From the NCBI RefSeq assembly GCF_002532535.1, contig NZ_NQWI01000007.1, positions 1-64,000 of the forward strand: 64,000 nucleotides of DNA, read 5' to 3'. Each line of letters starts with the position of its first letter. Position 1 is the first letter of the stretch. Source of the stretch: Candidatus Viridilinea mediisalina. Lineage in GTDB: Bacteria > Chloroflexota > Chloroflexia > Chloroflexales > Chloroflexaceae. A program made the translations under genes and the position numbers. Below the pieces are notes generated by a model that worked only from the letters and a program-made list of their open reading frames with translations, was not told the origin of the DNA and did not search any database. Below, one piece after another: positions 1-8,779 of this stretch.

Positions 1-250
1 ATCCCGACTCCAGCGTTGATGGAACGCAGATGCCGCAGATTGAACGGATGAACGCCGATCACACAACAAACAATGCCGATCCGCGCCCATCCGCGCCATC
101 CGCGCCATCCGCGTGCCATCCCGACTCCAGCGTTGATGGAACGCAGATGCCGCAGATTGAACGGATGAACGCTGATCACACAACAAACAATGCCGATCCG
201 CGCCCATCCGCGCCATCCGCGCCATCCGCGTGCTATTCCGGCTCCGATCC
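1..250. repeat. two tandem copies of a 117-bp GGATGGCGC-type palindromic repeat
   Basis: Two nearly identical 117-bp units lie head to tail; I saw one difference between them (gccgat versus gctgat). Each unit has a left half of GCAGATTGAACGGATG-type words and a right half of CATCCGCGCCATCCGCG words that are partly complementary, around an AT-rich centre (acaacaaacaat). The same family recurs between and inside the genes that follow. Confidence 0.9.
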
Positions 251-263
251 GCGTGCAATATAG
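3..263 (+). other. possible repeat-built C-terminal end of an upstream gene
   Basis: The frame starting at base 3 is open from the window edge to a TAG at 261-263. It reads the repeat in the same phase (IERMNAD..., DPRPSAPSAPSA) as the in-frame copies inside the methyltransferase gene downstream. It could therefore be the tail of a gene that begins outside the window. It could equally be chance, because this repeat has no stop in that phase. No conserved domain is visible. Confidence 0.25.
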
Positions 264-278
264 ATCACAAGGTTGCGT

Positions 279-3200
279 ATGCCCACCTTTACCGTCGGCT
301 CCCTGGTGCGTTGTCGTGAGCGCGAGTGGGTGGTGTTGCCCTCGCTCGACGCGGATCTGCTGCTGCTCCGCCCGCTCGGTGGTGCCGAGGCCGAGATCTG
401 CGGCATCTTCTTGCCCGTTGAGGGCGAGCGCGTGGCTGAGGCGAGCTTCGCCCCGCCTGACCCGGCGAGTATGGGCGACTTTGAGGCTGGCGCGTTGCTG
501 CGTAACGCGGCTCGCCTGAGCCTCCGTAGCGGTGCCGGCCCCTTCCGTTCGCTGGGCCGCCTCGGGGTGCGGCCTCGTCCCTACCAACTGGTGCCGTTGA
601 TCATGGCCCTGCGCCTCGATCCGGTGCGTCTGCTGATTGCTGATGATGTTGGCATCGGCAAGACCGTTGAGGCCGGGCTGATTGCCCGCGAGCTGTTTGA
701 CCGTGGTGAGATCGCCCGGCTCACCGTACTCTGCCCGCCCCACCTCTGCGATCAGTGGCAGCGCGAATTGAGCCAGAAGTTTGCCCTGGAGGCCGTGATC
801 GTCCGCTCCAGCACCGCTGCCGCCCTGGAACGCAGCCTGCCCCGTGGTGATACCAGTGTCTGGGAGCATTTCCCGGTTACGGTGGCCAGCATTGACTACG
901 TGAAGAGTGACCGGCGCCGCGATAGCTTCTTGCGCGCTGCCCCAGAGTTGGTGATCGTTGATGAGGCCCATGCTGCGGTCGGGATGGGTGGCAGTGCGGC
1001 CCAGCAGCAGCGTTACGAGTTGGTGCGCAAGTTGGCCGCCCAGGCCAACCGCAACCTCATCTTGGTCACCGCGACGCCGCACTCTGGGGTTGAGGATGCC
1101 TTCACCAGCCTGATCGGCTTGCTTGACCCGCGCTTCGCGCAGTTCGACCTTGCACACATGGCTGATGCCGACCGCGACGCCTTGGCGCGCCACTTTGTGC
1201 AGCGTCGCCGCGGCGATGTGCAGCGCTGGATCGGGGCCGATGATGTCACGCCCTTTCCTGTGCGTGAGGCGGCTGAACTGACCTACACCATGCCGCGCTC
1301 TTCAGCCTATCGCAAGCTGTTCGACGAGGTCTTCGCCTTCACGCGGGAACTGGTGCAGGATGGTATGCACCACGAAGGCACAAAGGCCACAAAGGATTCG
1401 GATTCTTCACACCTTCGTGCCTCTGTGGTGAAACAACCCTGGCGCCAACGCGCACGCTACTGGGCCGCCCTGGCCTTGCTGCGCTGCGTGATGAGCAGCC
1501 CCGCTGCTGCTGAGAAGGCTCTGCGCTTGCGCGCCGCAGCGCTCACTACGGATGCACAGCGGCACAAAGCCGGTGCAGAGGAAGTGGACGTAGAGATTGA
1601 TGCAGCGCCCCTGCGCGATGCGGTGCAGGATGAGCGTGAGCAGGCGCTCGATTTTGAGCCTGCCCTCGGTGGCATGGACGAAGAGGGGCTAGACCCCGCC
1701 GTCTCGTTGAGCCTTCGTGGTGATCCCACAAGTGAGCGTGGCCGCCTGAACCGCTTTGCTGCTCGCGCCGTCGCGTTACGCGGCAAGGATGACCCGAAGC
1801 TTCAGCGGCTCATTCAGGTGCTCAACGACCTGCTGCGTGATGGCTACAACCCGATCATCTACTGCCGCTATATCGCTACCGCCGACTATCTGGCCGCCGA
1901 GTTGGCGCAGAGCCTGAGCCGTCAGGTCGGCCTGCGGATCCTCGCCGTGACCGGCGAACGCTCCGAAGAGGAGCGCGAAGTCCTGATCAGCGAACTAGAG
2001 GCGAGTCCGCGTCGTGTGCTGGTGGCGACCGATTGCCTCAGCGAAGGCATCAATCTTCAGAACGGCTTCGACGCGGTTATTCACTACGACCTGCCCTGGA
2101 ACCCGAACCGGCTGGAGCAGCGCGAGGGCCGCGTGGATCGCTACGGCCAGCGCCGCCCCACTGTGCGTACCGTCCTGCTCTATGGCCAGGACAACCCGAT
2201 GGACGAGGCGGTGATGAAGGTGTTGTTACGCAAAGCGGTACGTATTCACAAGACCCTCGGGATCACGGTGCCGCTGCCGGTTGAGAGTGGTACCGTGGTC
2301 GAGAGCCTGATCGCTTCGCTCTTCCAGCCCACTGCCGAGCAGATGGCACTGTTTGATACCGCCCGCCAGATGACCTTGCTGGATGCGGTGCAAGCGGTGC
2401 AGGCCGTTGACGTCGCTTGGGATCGGGCGGTGGAGCGCGAGCAGGCGAGCCGCACGCGTTTTGCGCAGCGCCGCATTAAGCCCGAGGAAGTCGCTCGTGA
2501 GCTGGAAGAGAGCGATGCTGTGCTTGGCGATGCGGCCGCCGTCGAGCGCTTCGTCATGGCGGCCTGCGAACGCCTGGGCGTAGAAGTCAAAAGGCAAAAG
2601 GCAAAAGGCAAAACTGAAGACGCGGCTGCCTCTTACGAGATCGTCATGGCGCAGTTACCGCTGCCGGTACGCGAGCGGCTAGAGGCTAGCCTGAGTGCCA
2701 GTATCCCAGAACGCATGCGTCCAGTTCGGGCGACGCCTTTTTCCTTTGACCTTTTTCCTTTTTCCTTCGACGAAGTCGGGCGTAATCATCCGCTCGTGGT
2801 CGCCCTGGCCGACTACCTGATGGAGACCGCGCTGGCCCCTGATGAGGATGTGCCGGTGGCAGCCCGCTCGGGCGTCGTGCGCACCCGCGCAGTCACGAAG
2901 CGTACCCGGCTGCTGTTACTGCGCGCCCGCATGCTGATCGAGAGTGTCCGCCAGCGCACCCCGGTACTCGCTGAGGAGTTGGTCGTTGTCGGCTTTAGCG
3001 GGCAGCCTGCGGCACCCGCATGGCTCAGCCAGCCTGATGCGCTGGCCCTGCTTGAGCAAACGCAGCCTGCCGCCAACCTTACCCGCGACGAACGCAGCAT
3101 GGCGTTGAACGCCGCTCGTGCGGAGTTGCCCGCACTGGCTGACGAGCTTGGAAACATCGCTGAAGCGCGGGCCGCAAAGCTGCGCGAGGCCCATCTGCGC

Positions 3201-3299
3201 GTGCGTACCCAGACCGGCGGCGGCAGCGTGCGCGTGCGTCCCGCTGGCCCGCCTGATGTGCTTGGATTGTATATGTTGTTGCCGACGTTGTCAGGCTAG
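279..3299 (+). CDS. SNF2/SF2 helicase, DrmD-like (DISARM-type)
   Basis: This is a large ATP-dependent DNA translocase of helicase superfamily 2. With ATG 279 as residue 1, the Walker A motif GIGKT is at about 125-129 and the DEAH box at about 228-231. SAT-type motif VTATPH follows, and the C-terminal RecA lobe carries SEGINLQ and QREGRVDRYGQ. A TTG at 273 is an alternative start. Length (1006 aa) and motif style resemble DrmD, the helicase of class 1 DISARM; in that family it acts with an adenine methyltransferase, and a large methyltransferase gene lies 0.6 kb downstream. drmA, drmB and drmC are not in the window. Two stretches (residues about 364-384 and 770-831) look like in-frame repeat DNA. 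Function in restriction is inferred from family and neighbours. Confidence 0.85.
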   Translation: MPTFTVGSLVRCREREWVVLPSLDADLLLLRPLGGAEAEICGIFLPVEGERVAEASFAPPDPASMGDFEAGALLRNAARLSLRSGAGPFRSLGRLGVRPRPYQLVPLIMALRLDPVRLLIADDVGIGKTVEAGLIARELFDRGEIARLTVLCPPHLCDQWQRELSQKFALEAVIVRSSTAAALERSLPRGDTSVWEHFPVTVASIDYVKSDRRRDSFLRAAPELVIVDEAHAAVGMGGSAAQQQRYELVRKLAAQANRNLILVTATPHSGVEDAFTSLIGLLDPRFAQFDLAHMADADRDALARHFVQRRRGDVQRWIGADDVTPFPVREAAELTYTMPRSSAYRKLFDEVFAFTRELVQDGMHHEGTKATKDSDSSHLRASVVKQPWRQRARYWAALALLRCVMSSPAAAEKALRLRAAALTTDAQRHKAGAEEVDVEIDAAPLRDAVQDEREQALDFEPALGGMDEEGLDPAVSLSLRGDPTSERGRLNRFAARAVALRGKDDPKLQRLIQVLNDLLRDGYNPIIYCRYIATADYLAAELAQSLSRQVGLRILAVTGERSEEEREVLISELEASPRRVLVATDCLSEGINLQNGFDAVIHYDLPWNPNRLEQREGRVDRYGQRRPTVRTVLLYGQDNPMDEAVMKVLLRKAVRIHKTLGITVPLPVESGTVVESLIASLFQPTAEQMALFDTARQMTLLDAVQAVQAVDVAWDRAVEREQASRTRFAQRRIKPEEVARELEESDAVLGDAAAVERFVMAACERLGVEVKRQKAKGKTEDAAASYEIVMAQLPLPVRERLEASLSASIPERMRPVRATPFSFDLFPFSFDEVGRNHPLVVALADYLMETALAPDEDVPVAARSGVVRTRAVTKRTRLLLLRARMLIESVRQRTPVLAEELVVVGFSGQPAAPAWLSQPDALALLEQTQPAANLTRDERSMALNAARAELPALADELGNIAEARAAKLREAHLRVRTQTGGGSVRVRPAGPPDVLGLYMLLPTLSG
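1368..1430. repeat. in-frame ACCACGAAGGCAC-type palindromic repeat inside the helicase gene
   Basis: CACCACGAAGGCACAAAGG on the left is matched by an inverted CACCTTCGTGCCTCTGTGGTG on the right. It is a member of the family seen between genes at 40.2, 58.1 and 62.2 kb, and inside the methyltransferase at 4986-5060. It adds about 21 residues (HHEGTKATKD...SVVKQ) without shifting frame. Confidence 0.75.
2588..2769. repeat. AAAAGGC / CCTTTTT inverted low-complexity words inside the helicase gene
   Basis: Three tandem copies of AAAAGGC (2588-2614) face CCTTTTTCCTTTGACC-type words (2737-2769) about 120 bp away. These encode QKAKGK and FSFDLFPFSFD, which are unlike the rest of the protein. This may be an in-frame repeat insertion or a split element; the evidence is compositional only. 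Confidence 0.45.
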
Positions 3300-3345
3300 G
3301 ATGGAACGCGGATAGCGCGGATGGCGCGGATTAGCACCGATCATA
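3300..3345. repeat. half copy of the GGATGGCGC repeat
   Basis: Only the left arm (GGAACGCGGATAGCGCGGATGG...) is present, directly after the helicase stop codon. The right arm seen in the other copies is missing. Confidence 0.7.
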
Positions 3346-3370
3346 CCTTTTTTGCAGTGAGGAGTTGATG

Positions 3371-3757
3371 ATGAGCTTGAAGCACCACGATCTGACCGAT
3401 GCGGTTATCAATGCTTTTTACCACGTCTACAACACCTTGGGATCAGGCTTTCTAGAGAAGGTGTATGAAAACGCGTTGGTGTATGAACTGAGGAAGCGTG
3501 GTTACACTGTCGCTCAGCAACTACCGATCAAAGTCTTGTACGATGGGCATGTGGTGGGTGACTACTATGCCGATCTCGTTGTCAATAATTGTGTCATTTT
3601 GGAGCTGAAAGCAGTCGCTACAATCACCACCGATCATGAGGCACAATTGCTGAACTACTTGCGTGCCACGCGCTATGAAGTTGGGTTGCTGCTGAACTTT
3701 GGCCCAAAGCCACAAGTCAAGCGCAAAATCTACGATCTCGCCCGTCAGAATAGATGA
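3371..3757 (+). CDS. GxxExxY family protein (PD-(D/E)XK nuclease fold)
   Basis: A 128-aa protein with the family signature G-F-L-E-K-V-Y (GSGFLEKVYENAL) and a later ADLVV...ILELKA segment that fits the D...ExK core of the PD-(D/E)XK fold. GxxExxY proteins are common, poorly characterised small proteins of about 125-135 aa. Three starts are in phase (TTG 3365, ATG 3368, ATG 3371). A GAGGAG ribosome-binding site at 3359-3364 best suits 3371. It sits between the helicase and methyltransferase genes, so it may belong to the same defence locus, but it is bounded by repeats on both sides and could be a passenger. Confidence 0.85.
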   Translation: MSLKHHDLTDAVINAFYHVYNTLGSGFLEKVYENALVYELRKRGYTVAQQLPIKVLYDGHVVGDYYADLVVNNCVILELKAVATITTDHEAQLLNYLRATRYEVGLLLNFGPKPQVKRKIYDLARQNR

Positions 3758-3761
3758 TGTA

Positions 3762-3870
3762 AGGGAACGCGGATGGCGCAGATTGGACGGATTGACACGG
3801 ATCGCACAACTAAAAATTCCGATCCGCGCTCATCCGCGTTATCCGCGTTATCCGCGTGCTATTCTGCATG
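3762..3870. repeat. GGATGGCGC palindromic repeat, full intergenic copy
   Basis: A full copy of about 109 bp with left arm GGATGGCGCAGATTGGACGG, AT-rich centre (acaactaaaaattcc) and right arm GATCCGCGCTCATCCGCG. It ends about 18 bp before the methyltransferase start codon and is a good reference copy for the in-frame insertions. Confidence 0.9.
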
Positions 3871-3887
3871 CTATAGGCTAAACTACC

Positions 3888-6800
3888 ATGCCCTACACGA
3901 CCATCACAACCGAGGGCGGGTTGCTCCCCGCCGACATCCTCGACGCGATTGCCGCTGGCGAACTTGAGGGCCAGCGGCCCGAGGATTTTGGCCTGGAGCG
4001 CACGCGCAAGCTCTCCGACCGCATTTCGGCGGCGTGGCAGGCCGTGCGCGGCCAATGGCTGCTGTTTCAGTCCTACCTCGCCGATCTTCCCGCTGGTGAG
4101 ACGGCTACGACTGAGACCCGTGAGCAGTGGGTGTTGCCCCTGCTGCGCATCCTTGGCTACCAGCTTGCCCGCAACCGCAGCGCCTACATCGTCCATAGCC
4201 GCACCTTTGCAATCTCCCATCGGATGGGCGAGGGTGATGATGCGCCGCCGGTGCATATCGAGAGTATCCGCAATAGTCTTGATGCCCGCCCGCCCTCGGG
4301 CCGCCCGCGCCTCTCGCCCCACGCCTTGATGCAGGAGTACCTCAATAGTACCGAGCAGCTCTGGGGCATGGTGACCAACGGGGAACGCTTGCGGCTGCTG
4401 CGTGACTCGGTGCGCTTCACGCGCCCTTCCTACGTTGAGTTCGATCTGCGGGCGATGATTGAGGGCGAACAGTTTAGCGAGTTCGCCCTGCTCTACCGGC
4501 TGCTGCACCGCTCGCGGTTGCCAGTGCATGCTGATGAGGCTGCGGCTTGCCTGCTGGAGAAGTACCACCAGCGCGCCATCGAGTCCGGCGGTCGCGTGCG
4601 TGAGGGCCTGCGTGATGGCGTGGAGTTCGCACTCAAGCGGCTTGGTGATGGTCTGCTGCGCCATCCTGCGAACGCCGGGCTGCGCGCGAGGCTGGGCCTC
4701 GTTGCTGTTGATGGAACGCAGATTCCGCACGATGGAACGCAGATTCCGCACGATGGAACGCAGATTCCGCAGATTGGACGGATTGACGCAGATCGGACAA
4801 ATGAAAATTCCGATCCGCGCTCATCCGCGCCATCCGCGCCATCCGCGTTCTATTCCGATCCCGCGCCATCCGCGTTCCCTCAACTCACCCCAGAGGAGTT
4901 CTACCGTCAACTCCTCCGCCTCGTCTACCGCCTGCTCTTCCTGATGGTCGCCGAGGAGCGCGGCCTAATCGCGTCAGAAGGGGCGCACCACCAAGGCACC
5001 AAGGACACCAAGGCCGAACCTGATCTTTCCGATCTTGGTGCCCTTCGTGCCTTGGTGGTTCCTCCTCCGAATACGGCTCTGCGCATCTACTACGACTACT
5101 ACTCGGTAGGCCGCCTGCGCCGTCTCGCCGAGACTTCTGGGGCCGGGCGCGGTCCCTACAGCGACCTTTGGGATGGCTTGTTGACCACGTTCCGCATCTT
5201 AGAGGGCAGCGATGAGATCGCTCCGCGCCGCCTCGGTCTGGCGCCGCTCGACGGCGACCTCTTCGGCGAAAGCGCCTGCGCTGCACTCACTACCGACACC
5301 CGCATCGCTAATGCCGATCTGCTGGCGGCAGTGCGCGCCCTCTCGCTCTACCGTGACAAGGAGAGCCAGCAACTGCGCCGCGTCAACTATGGTGCGCTTG
5401 ATGTTGAGGAGTTGGGCAGTGTCTACGAGAGCCTGCTCGACTATCGTCCCGTCGTTACTGTTGATAGCACGCGGATGGCGCAGATTGGACGGATTGGCGC
5501 AGATCAAACAAATGAAAATTCCGATCCGCGCTCATCCGCGCCATCCGCGCCATCCGCGTGCTATCGCTTCGATCTCGTTTCCGGAACTGAGCGCAAAACG
5601 ACGGGCAGCTACTATACCCGCCCTGAGCTGGTGCAGGAGTTGATCAAGAGCGCCCTGGTGCCGGTACTAGAGGAGCGCCTACGGCTCGTTGAGAAAACGC
5701 GGATGCCGCATGATGGAACGCGGATGCCGCAGATTGGACGGATTGGCGCAGATCGCACAACTAAAAATTCCGATCCGCGCCCATCCGCGCCATCCGCGCC
5801 ATCCGCGTGCTATCAAACAGCCGAAGAGGCCATCCTCTCGATCAGGGTCTGCGACCCGGCCTGCGGCTCGGGGGCGTTCTTGCTCGCCGCTGCGCGCCGC
5901 CTCGGGCGCGAACTGGCCCGTGTGCGTGCCGGCGAAGACCAACCCTCGCCGACGCAGTTTCGCCACGCCGTGCGCGATGTCATTCGCAACTGCATCTTCG
6001 GTGTTGACCTCAACCCGCTGGCAGTTGACCTCTGCAAGCTGAGTCTCTGGATTGAGGGCCACGCCGCTGGGCTGCCGCTGAGTTTCCTCGACCACCACAT
6101 TCGCCACGGCAACAGCTTGGTTGGCGCGACCCGCGAGCTGGTTGAGGCGGGTATTCCCGATCAGGCCTACAAGCCGGTTAGCGGCGATGAGAAAGCAACC
6201 GCCAGTAGCCTCAAGAAGCGTAATAAGCAGGAGCGCGAGCTACACCAGCAGCAGGGTATGCTGCAGCACGATCTCTTCGGCGCTGCGACGGCCCTCGGCG
6301 CTGATCTGGCCGCTGCGCTGCGTGCGCTCGATGCAGCCGCCGATGACAGTGTGGCCGCCGTGCGCGCCCGCGCCGCCCGCTACGCCGCCCTGCGCCGCCA
6401 GGCCCACGCCGAACGCGCTCGGTTTGATCTCTGGACAGCAGCTTTCTTTCAGCCACTCACCTCAGCAAACGCCCGCTATGTGCCGACGACCAAGGATCTG
6501 CTCGACTTCGACCCCGGTAGCGAACAGGCGCTCATGGCCGCGCCCCTGGCTGAAGAGGTCGGCTTCTTCCATTGGGAACTGGAGTTCCCACAGGTATTTG
6601 CGGATAGCACGCGGATGACGCAGGATAGAGATAGAACGCGGATTCCGCAGATTGGACGGATTAACGCAGATCGCACAACTGAAAATATTGAAAATACTGA
6701 AAATTCCGATCCGCGCTCATCCGCGTTCTATTCCGGCTCCGATCCGCGCTCATCCGCGTCATCCGCGCCATCCGCGTTCTATTCCGGCTCCGGCTTTGAC

Positions 6801-8591
6801 GTGATCCTCGGCAACCCACCCTGGGAGCGCATCAAGCTCCAGGAGCAGGAGCATTTCGTGGATGTACCGGAGATCCGTGCGGCCGCCAACAAAGCCGCCC
6901 GCGCGAAGGCCATCGCCGCCTGGCGCCAGGGCGACGAGCGCCAGCGTGCGCGCATCGCCCAGTTCGACGCGGCCAAGCAACGCGCCGAGGCCGAGAGCCG
7001 CTTCGTGCGCGCCTCCGGGCGCTTTCCGCTGACCGCCGTCGGTGATGTGAATACCTACGCGCTCTTCGCCGAGCATTCACGCAACCTGCTCGCGCCCACC
7101 GGGCGGGCGGGGATTATTGTGCCGACCGGGATTGCGACCGATGATACGACCAAGGCGTTTTTTGCTGCTATTGTGACGTCACAAAGTCTGGTTTCCTTCA
7201 TCAGTTTTGAGAATGAAGCGCGCATTTTTGCGGAAGTGCATCACGCGTTCAAGTTTGCTGCGGTGACGATGAGTGGTAGCGGTACTCAGATCGACCAGGC
7301 CCGCTTTGTCTTCTTCTGCCGCCATTTTGAGCATGTCACCGATCCCGTACGCAACTTCACCCTGAGTACGGAAGATTTCCTGCTGATTAACCCCAACACG
7401 CGCACCGCGCCGGTCTTCCGCACCGCACAGGATGCGGAGTTGACCAAGAAGATCTATCGCCATGCCCCGGTGTTGATCAACGAGCGCGCCGACGTAAGGG
7501 CGCAGCATGCTGCGCCCAATCCGTGGGGCGTGAGGTTCACGGCGATGTTCCACATGTCCAACGACAGCCACCTCTTTGCAACCGCGCCAGGCGATGGTCT
7601 GCTGCCGTTGTATGAAGGCAAGATGATCTGGCACTTTGATCATCGCTATGGTACCTATGCAGGCGCAACTCAGGCCCAACTGAACCTAGGGAGTTTACCG
7701 CAGCCTGGTGCAGATTGGAAGCAAGATCCTGCCAATGCCATCACCCCGCGCTACTGGGTTCCTACCAACGCGATCACGGAGCGATTGGCCGGGCGCTGGG
7801 AGCGTGGGTGGTTGCTTGGTTTCCGTGATGTCACCAGCAATGTCGTTGAACGCACCGCGATCTTCAGCCTGCTGCCGCGCGTGGGGGTGGGGCACACGCT
7901 GCCGCTAATCTTCTTTGCCAGCGCCAGTGCAACGCAGATTGCATGTTTTCTGGTCAGCATTAACAGCTTAGTCTTTGATTTCATCACTCGCCAGAAGCTT
8001 GGCGGCACCCACCTTACCTACACCTACCTCAACCAACTCCCCGTCCTACCCCCTTCATCCTTCACCCCCGCCGACATCCTCTACATCGTGCCACGGGTCG
8101 TGGAACTGGTGTACACCGCCTGGGACATCAAAGCCTTCGCGGAGGACGTGTGGGCAGAAGCCGACGACGAACTCCGGGCGCTGATCTACGCCCGCTGGGA
8201 AGCGCAGAACAGCACCCACATGCCGGACAATGGAACACGGATAGCGCAGATTGAACGGATAGACACCGATCCGAACCAAAACAACGCCGGCCCGATCCGT
8301 GTTCATCCGCACAATCCGCGCAATCCGCGTTCTATCCTACCTCCCCCCTTCATCTGGAACGACGCCCGTCGCGCCCAGATCCGTGCCGAGCTGGACGCAC
8401 GCATCGCGAAGCTCTACGGGCTAACGCGGGACGAGCTGCGCTACATCCTCGACCCGGCGGACGTGTACGGGCCGGAGTTCCCCGGCGAGACGTTCCGGGT
8501 CTTGAAGGAGAAGGAGACGAAGCTCTACGGGGAGTATCGGACGCGGCGGTTGGTGTTGGAGGCGTGGGATGGGGAACACCGTAAAGGGTAA
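3888..8591 (+). CDS. large class I DNA adenine methyltransferase (PglX/DrmMI/Eco57I-like) with in-frame repeat insertions
   Basis: Predicted N6-adenine DNA methyltransferase of 1567 aa. The SAM-binding motif I DPACGSGAFLL starts at D656 and the catalytic NPPW motif is at 976-979, the order of gamma-type and Eco57I/PglX enzymes. The N-terminal third (LLYRLLHR, MVAEERGL) resembles the BREX/DISARM methyltransferases, and the C-terminus (FPGETFRVLKEKE) is typical of that family. Five segments (residues about 275-329, 526-560, 603-643, 906-968 and 1444-1484) are GGATGGCGC repeat copies and one (about 367-391) is the ACCACCAAGG repeat, all without frame loss. Without them the protein would be about 1300 aa. 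One insertion ends just before GFDVILGNPPW. Role: host-DNA marking, perhaps also target recognition. Whether the enlarged enzyme is active cannot be told. Confidence 0.9.
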   Translation: MPYTTITTEGGLLPADILDAIAAGELEGQRPEDFGLERTRKLSDRISAAWQAVRGQWLLFQSYLADLPAGETATTETREQWVLPLLRILGYQLARNRSAYIVHSRTFAISHRMGEGDDAPPVHIESIRNSLDARPPSGRPRLSPHALMQEYLNSTEQLWGMVTNGERLRLLRDSVRFTRPSYVEFDLRAMIEGEQFSEFALLYRLLHRSRLPVHADEAAACLLEKYHQRAIESGGRVREGLRDGVEFALKRLGDGLLRHPANAGLRARLGLVAVDGTQIPHDGTQIPHDGTQIPQIGRIDADRTNENSDPRSSAPSAPSAFYSDPAPSAFPQLTPEEFYRQLLRLVYRLLFLMVAEERGLIASEGAHHQGTKDTKAEPDLSDLGALRALVVPPPNTALRIYYDYYSVGRLRRLAETSGAGRGPYSDLWDGLLTTFRILEGSDEIAPRRLGLAPLDGDLFGESACAALTTDTRIANADLLAAVRALSLYRDKESQQLRRVNYGALDVEELGSVYESLLDYRPVVTVDSTRMAQIGRIGADQTNENSDPRSSAPSAPSACYRFDLVSGTERKTTGSYYTRPELVQELIKSALVPVLEERLRLVEKTRMPHDGTRMPQIGRIGADRTTKNSDPRPSAPSAPSACYQTAEEAILSIRVCDPACGSGAFLLAAARRLGRELARVRAGEDQPSPTQFRHAVRDVIRNCIFGVDLNPLAVDLCKLSLWIEGHAAGLPLSFLDHHIRHGNSLVGATRELVEAGIPDQAYKPVSGDEKATASSLKKRNKQERELHQQQGMLQHDLFGAATALGADLAAALRALDAAADDSVAAVRARAARYAALRRQAHAERARFDLWTAAFFQPLTSANARYVPTTKDLLDFDPGSEQALMAAPLAEEVGFFHWELEFPQVFADSTRMTQDRDRTRIPQIGRINADRTTENIENTENSDPRSSAFYSGSDPRSSASSAPSAFYSGSGFDVILGNPPWERIKLQEQEHFVDVPEIRAAANKAARAKAIAAWRQGDERQRARIAQFDAAKQRAEAESRFVRASGRFPLTAVGDVNTYALFAEHSRNLLAPTGRAGIIVPTGIATDDTTKAFFAAIVTSQSLVSFISFENEARIFAEVHHAFKFAAVTMSGSGTQIDQARFVFFCRHFEHVTDPVRNFTLSTEDFLLINPNTRTAPVFRTAQDAELTKKIYRHAPVLINERADVRAQHAAPNPWGVRFTAMFHMSNDSHLFATAPGDGLLPLYEGKMIWHFDHRYGTYAGATQAQLNLGSLPQPGADWKQDPANAITPRYWVPTNAITERLAGRWERGWLLGFRDVTSNVVERTAIFSLLPRVGVGHTLPLIFFASASATQIACFLVSINSLVFDFITRQKLGGTHLTYTYLNQLPVLPPSSFTPADILYIVPRVVELVYTAWDIKAFAEDVWAEADDELRALIYARWEAQNSTHMPDNGTRIAQIERIDTDPNQNNAGPIRVHPHNPRNPRSILPPPFIWNDARRAQIRAELDARIAKLYGLTRDELRYILDPADVYGPEFPGETFRVLKEKETKLYGEYRTRRLVLEAWDGEHRKG
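4711..4875. repeat. in-frame GGATGGCGC repeat copy A in the methyltransferase gene
   Basis: About 165 bp, with the short unit GATGGAACGCAGATTCCGCAC present three times at its left end. It encodes DGTQIPHDGTQIP... followed by SDPRSSAPSAPSAFYS. Confidence 0.9.
4986..5060. repeat. in-frame ACCACCAAGGCACCAAGG repeat in the methyltransferase gene
   Basis: CACCACCAAGGCACCAAGG faces GGTGCCCTTCGTGCCTTGGTGG as an inverted repeat. It is the same family as 1368-1430. It encodes HHQGTKDTK...ALRALVV with no frame change. Confidence 0.75.
5463..5566. repeat. in-frame GGATGGCGC repeat copy B
   Basis: One complete element of about 104 bp, encoding TRMAQIGRIGADQTNENSDP and then a Ser/Ala/Pro-rich stretch. 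It has the same reading phase as copies A, C and D. Confidence 0.9.
5696..5815. repeat. in-frame GGATGGCGC repeat copy C
   Basis: About 120 bp with a short left-end duplication (ACGCGGATGCCGCATGATGG). It lies about 38 bp upstream of the codons for motif I of the methyltransferase. Confidence 0.9.
6604..6791. repeat. in-frame GGATGGCGC repeat copy D with internal expansions
   Basis: About 188 bp. The AT-rich centre is expanded (gaaaatattgaaaatactgaaaattcc) and the right arm is duplicated (GGCTCCGATCCGCGCTCATC). It ends directly before the GFDVILGNPPW codons. Confidence 0.9.
8218..8338. repeat. in-frame GGATGGCGC repeat copy E, right half in another phase
   Basis: The left half reads RIAQIERIDTD as in other copies. 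The right half reads VHPHNPRNPRSI, so a small length change has moved the phase while the gene frame downstream is still kept. Confidence 0.85.
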
Positions 8592-8779
8592 AAGGTTTAT
8601 GTAATGCAGCAGATAAGCACTGTTACTTTAGAGCTTCATCCGCTGATGATCTTCTCTGCCATCTGTTGCTCCACACGGCACTGTGCAACCTACACGGCTC
8701 GCACGCGCTCCCCCAGCGACTCGCGGTAGACGCTCACATACGTTATGATGTTGCACACGACGTGACGAGGAAACGACGT

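Noticed and set aside
1-250. CRISPR array
   Set aside because: The 117-bp tandem units have no short direct repeat with unique spacers; they are whole-unit duplications. The 8-bp array at 49860 also has no spacers.
3810-4751. 313-aa open frame on the minus strand
   Set aside because: It lies fully opposite the methyltransferase gene and a repeat; no domain pattern and high GC explain it as a shadow.
279-8591. BREX system
   Set aside because: The methyltransferase is PglX-like, but no pglZ, brxC, brxA or brxB is in the window.
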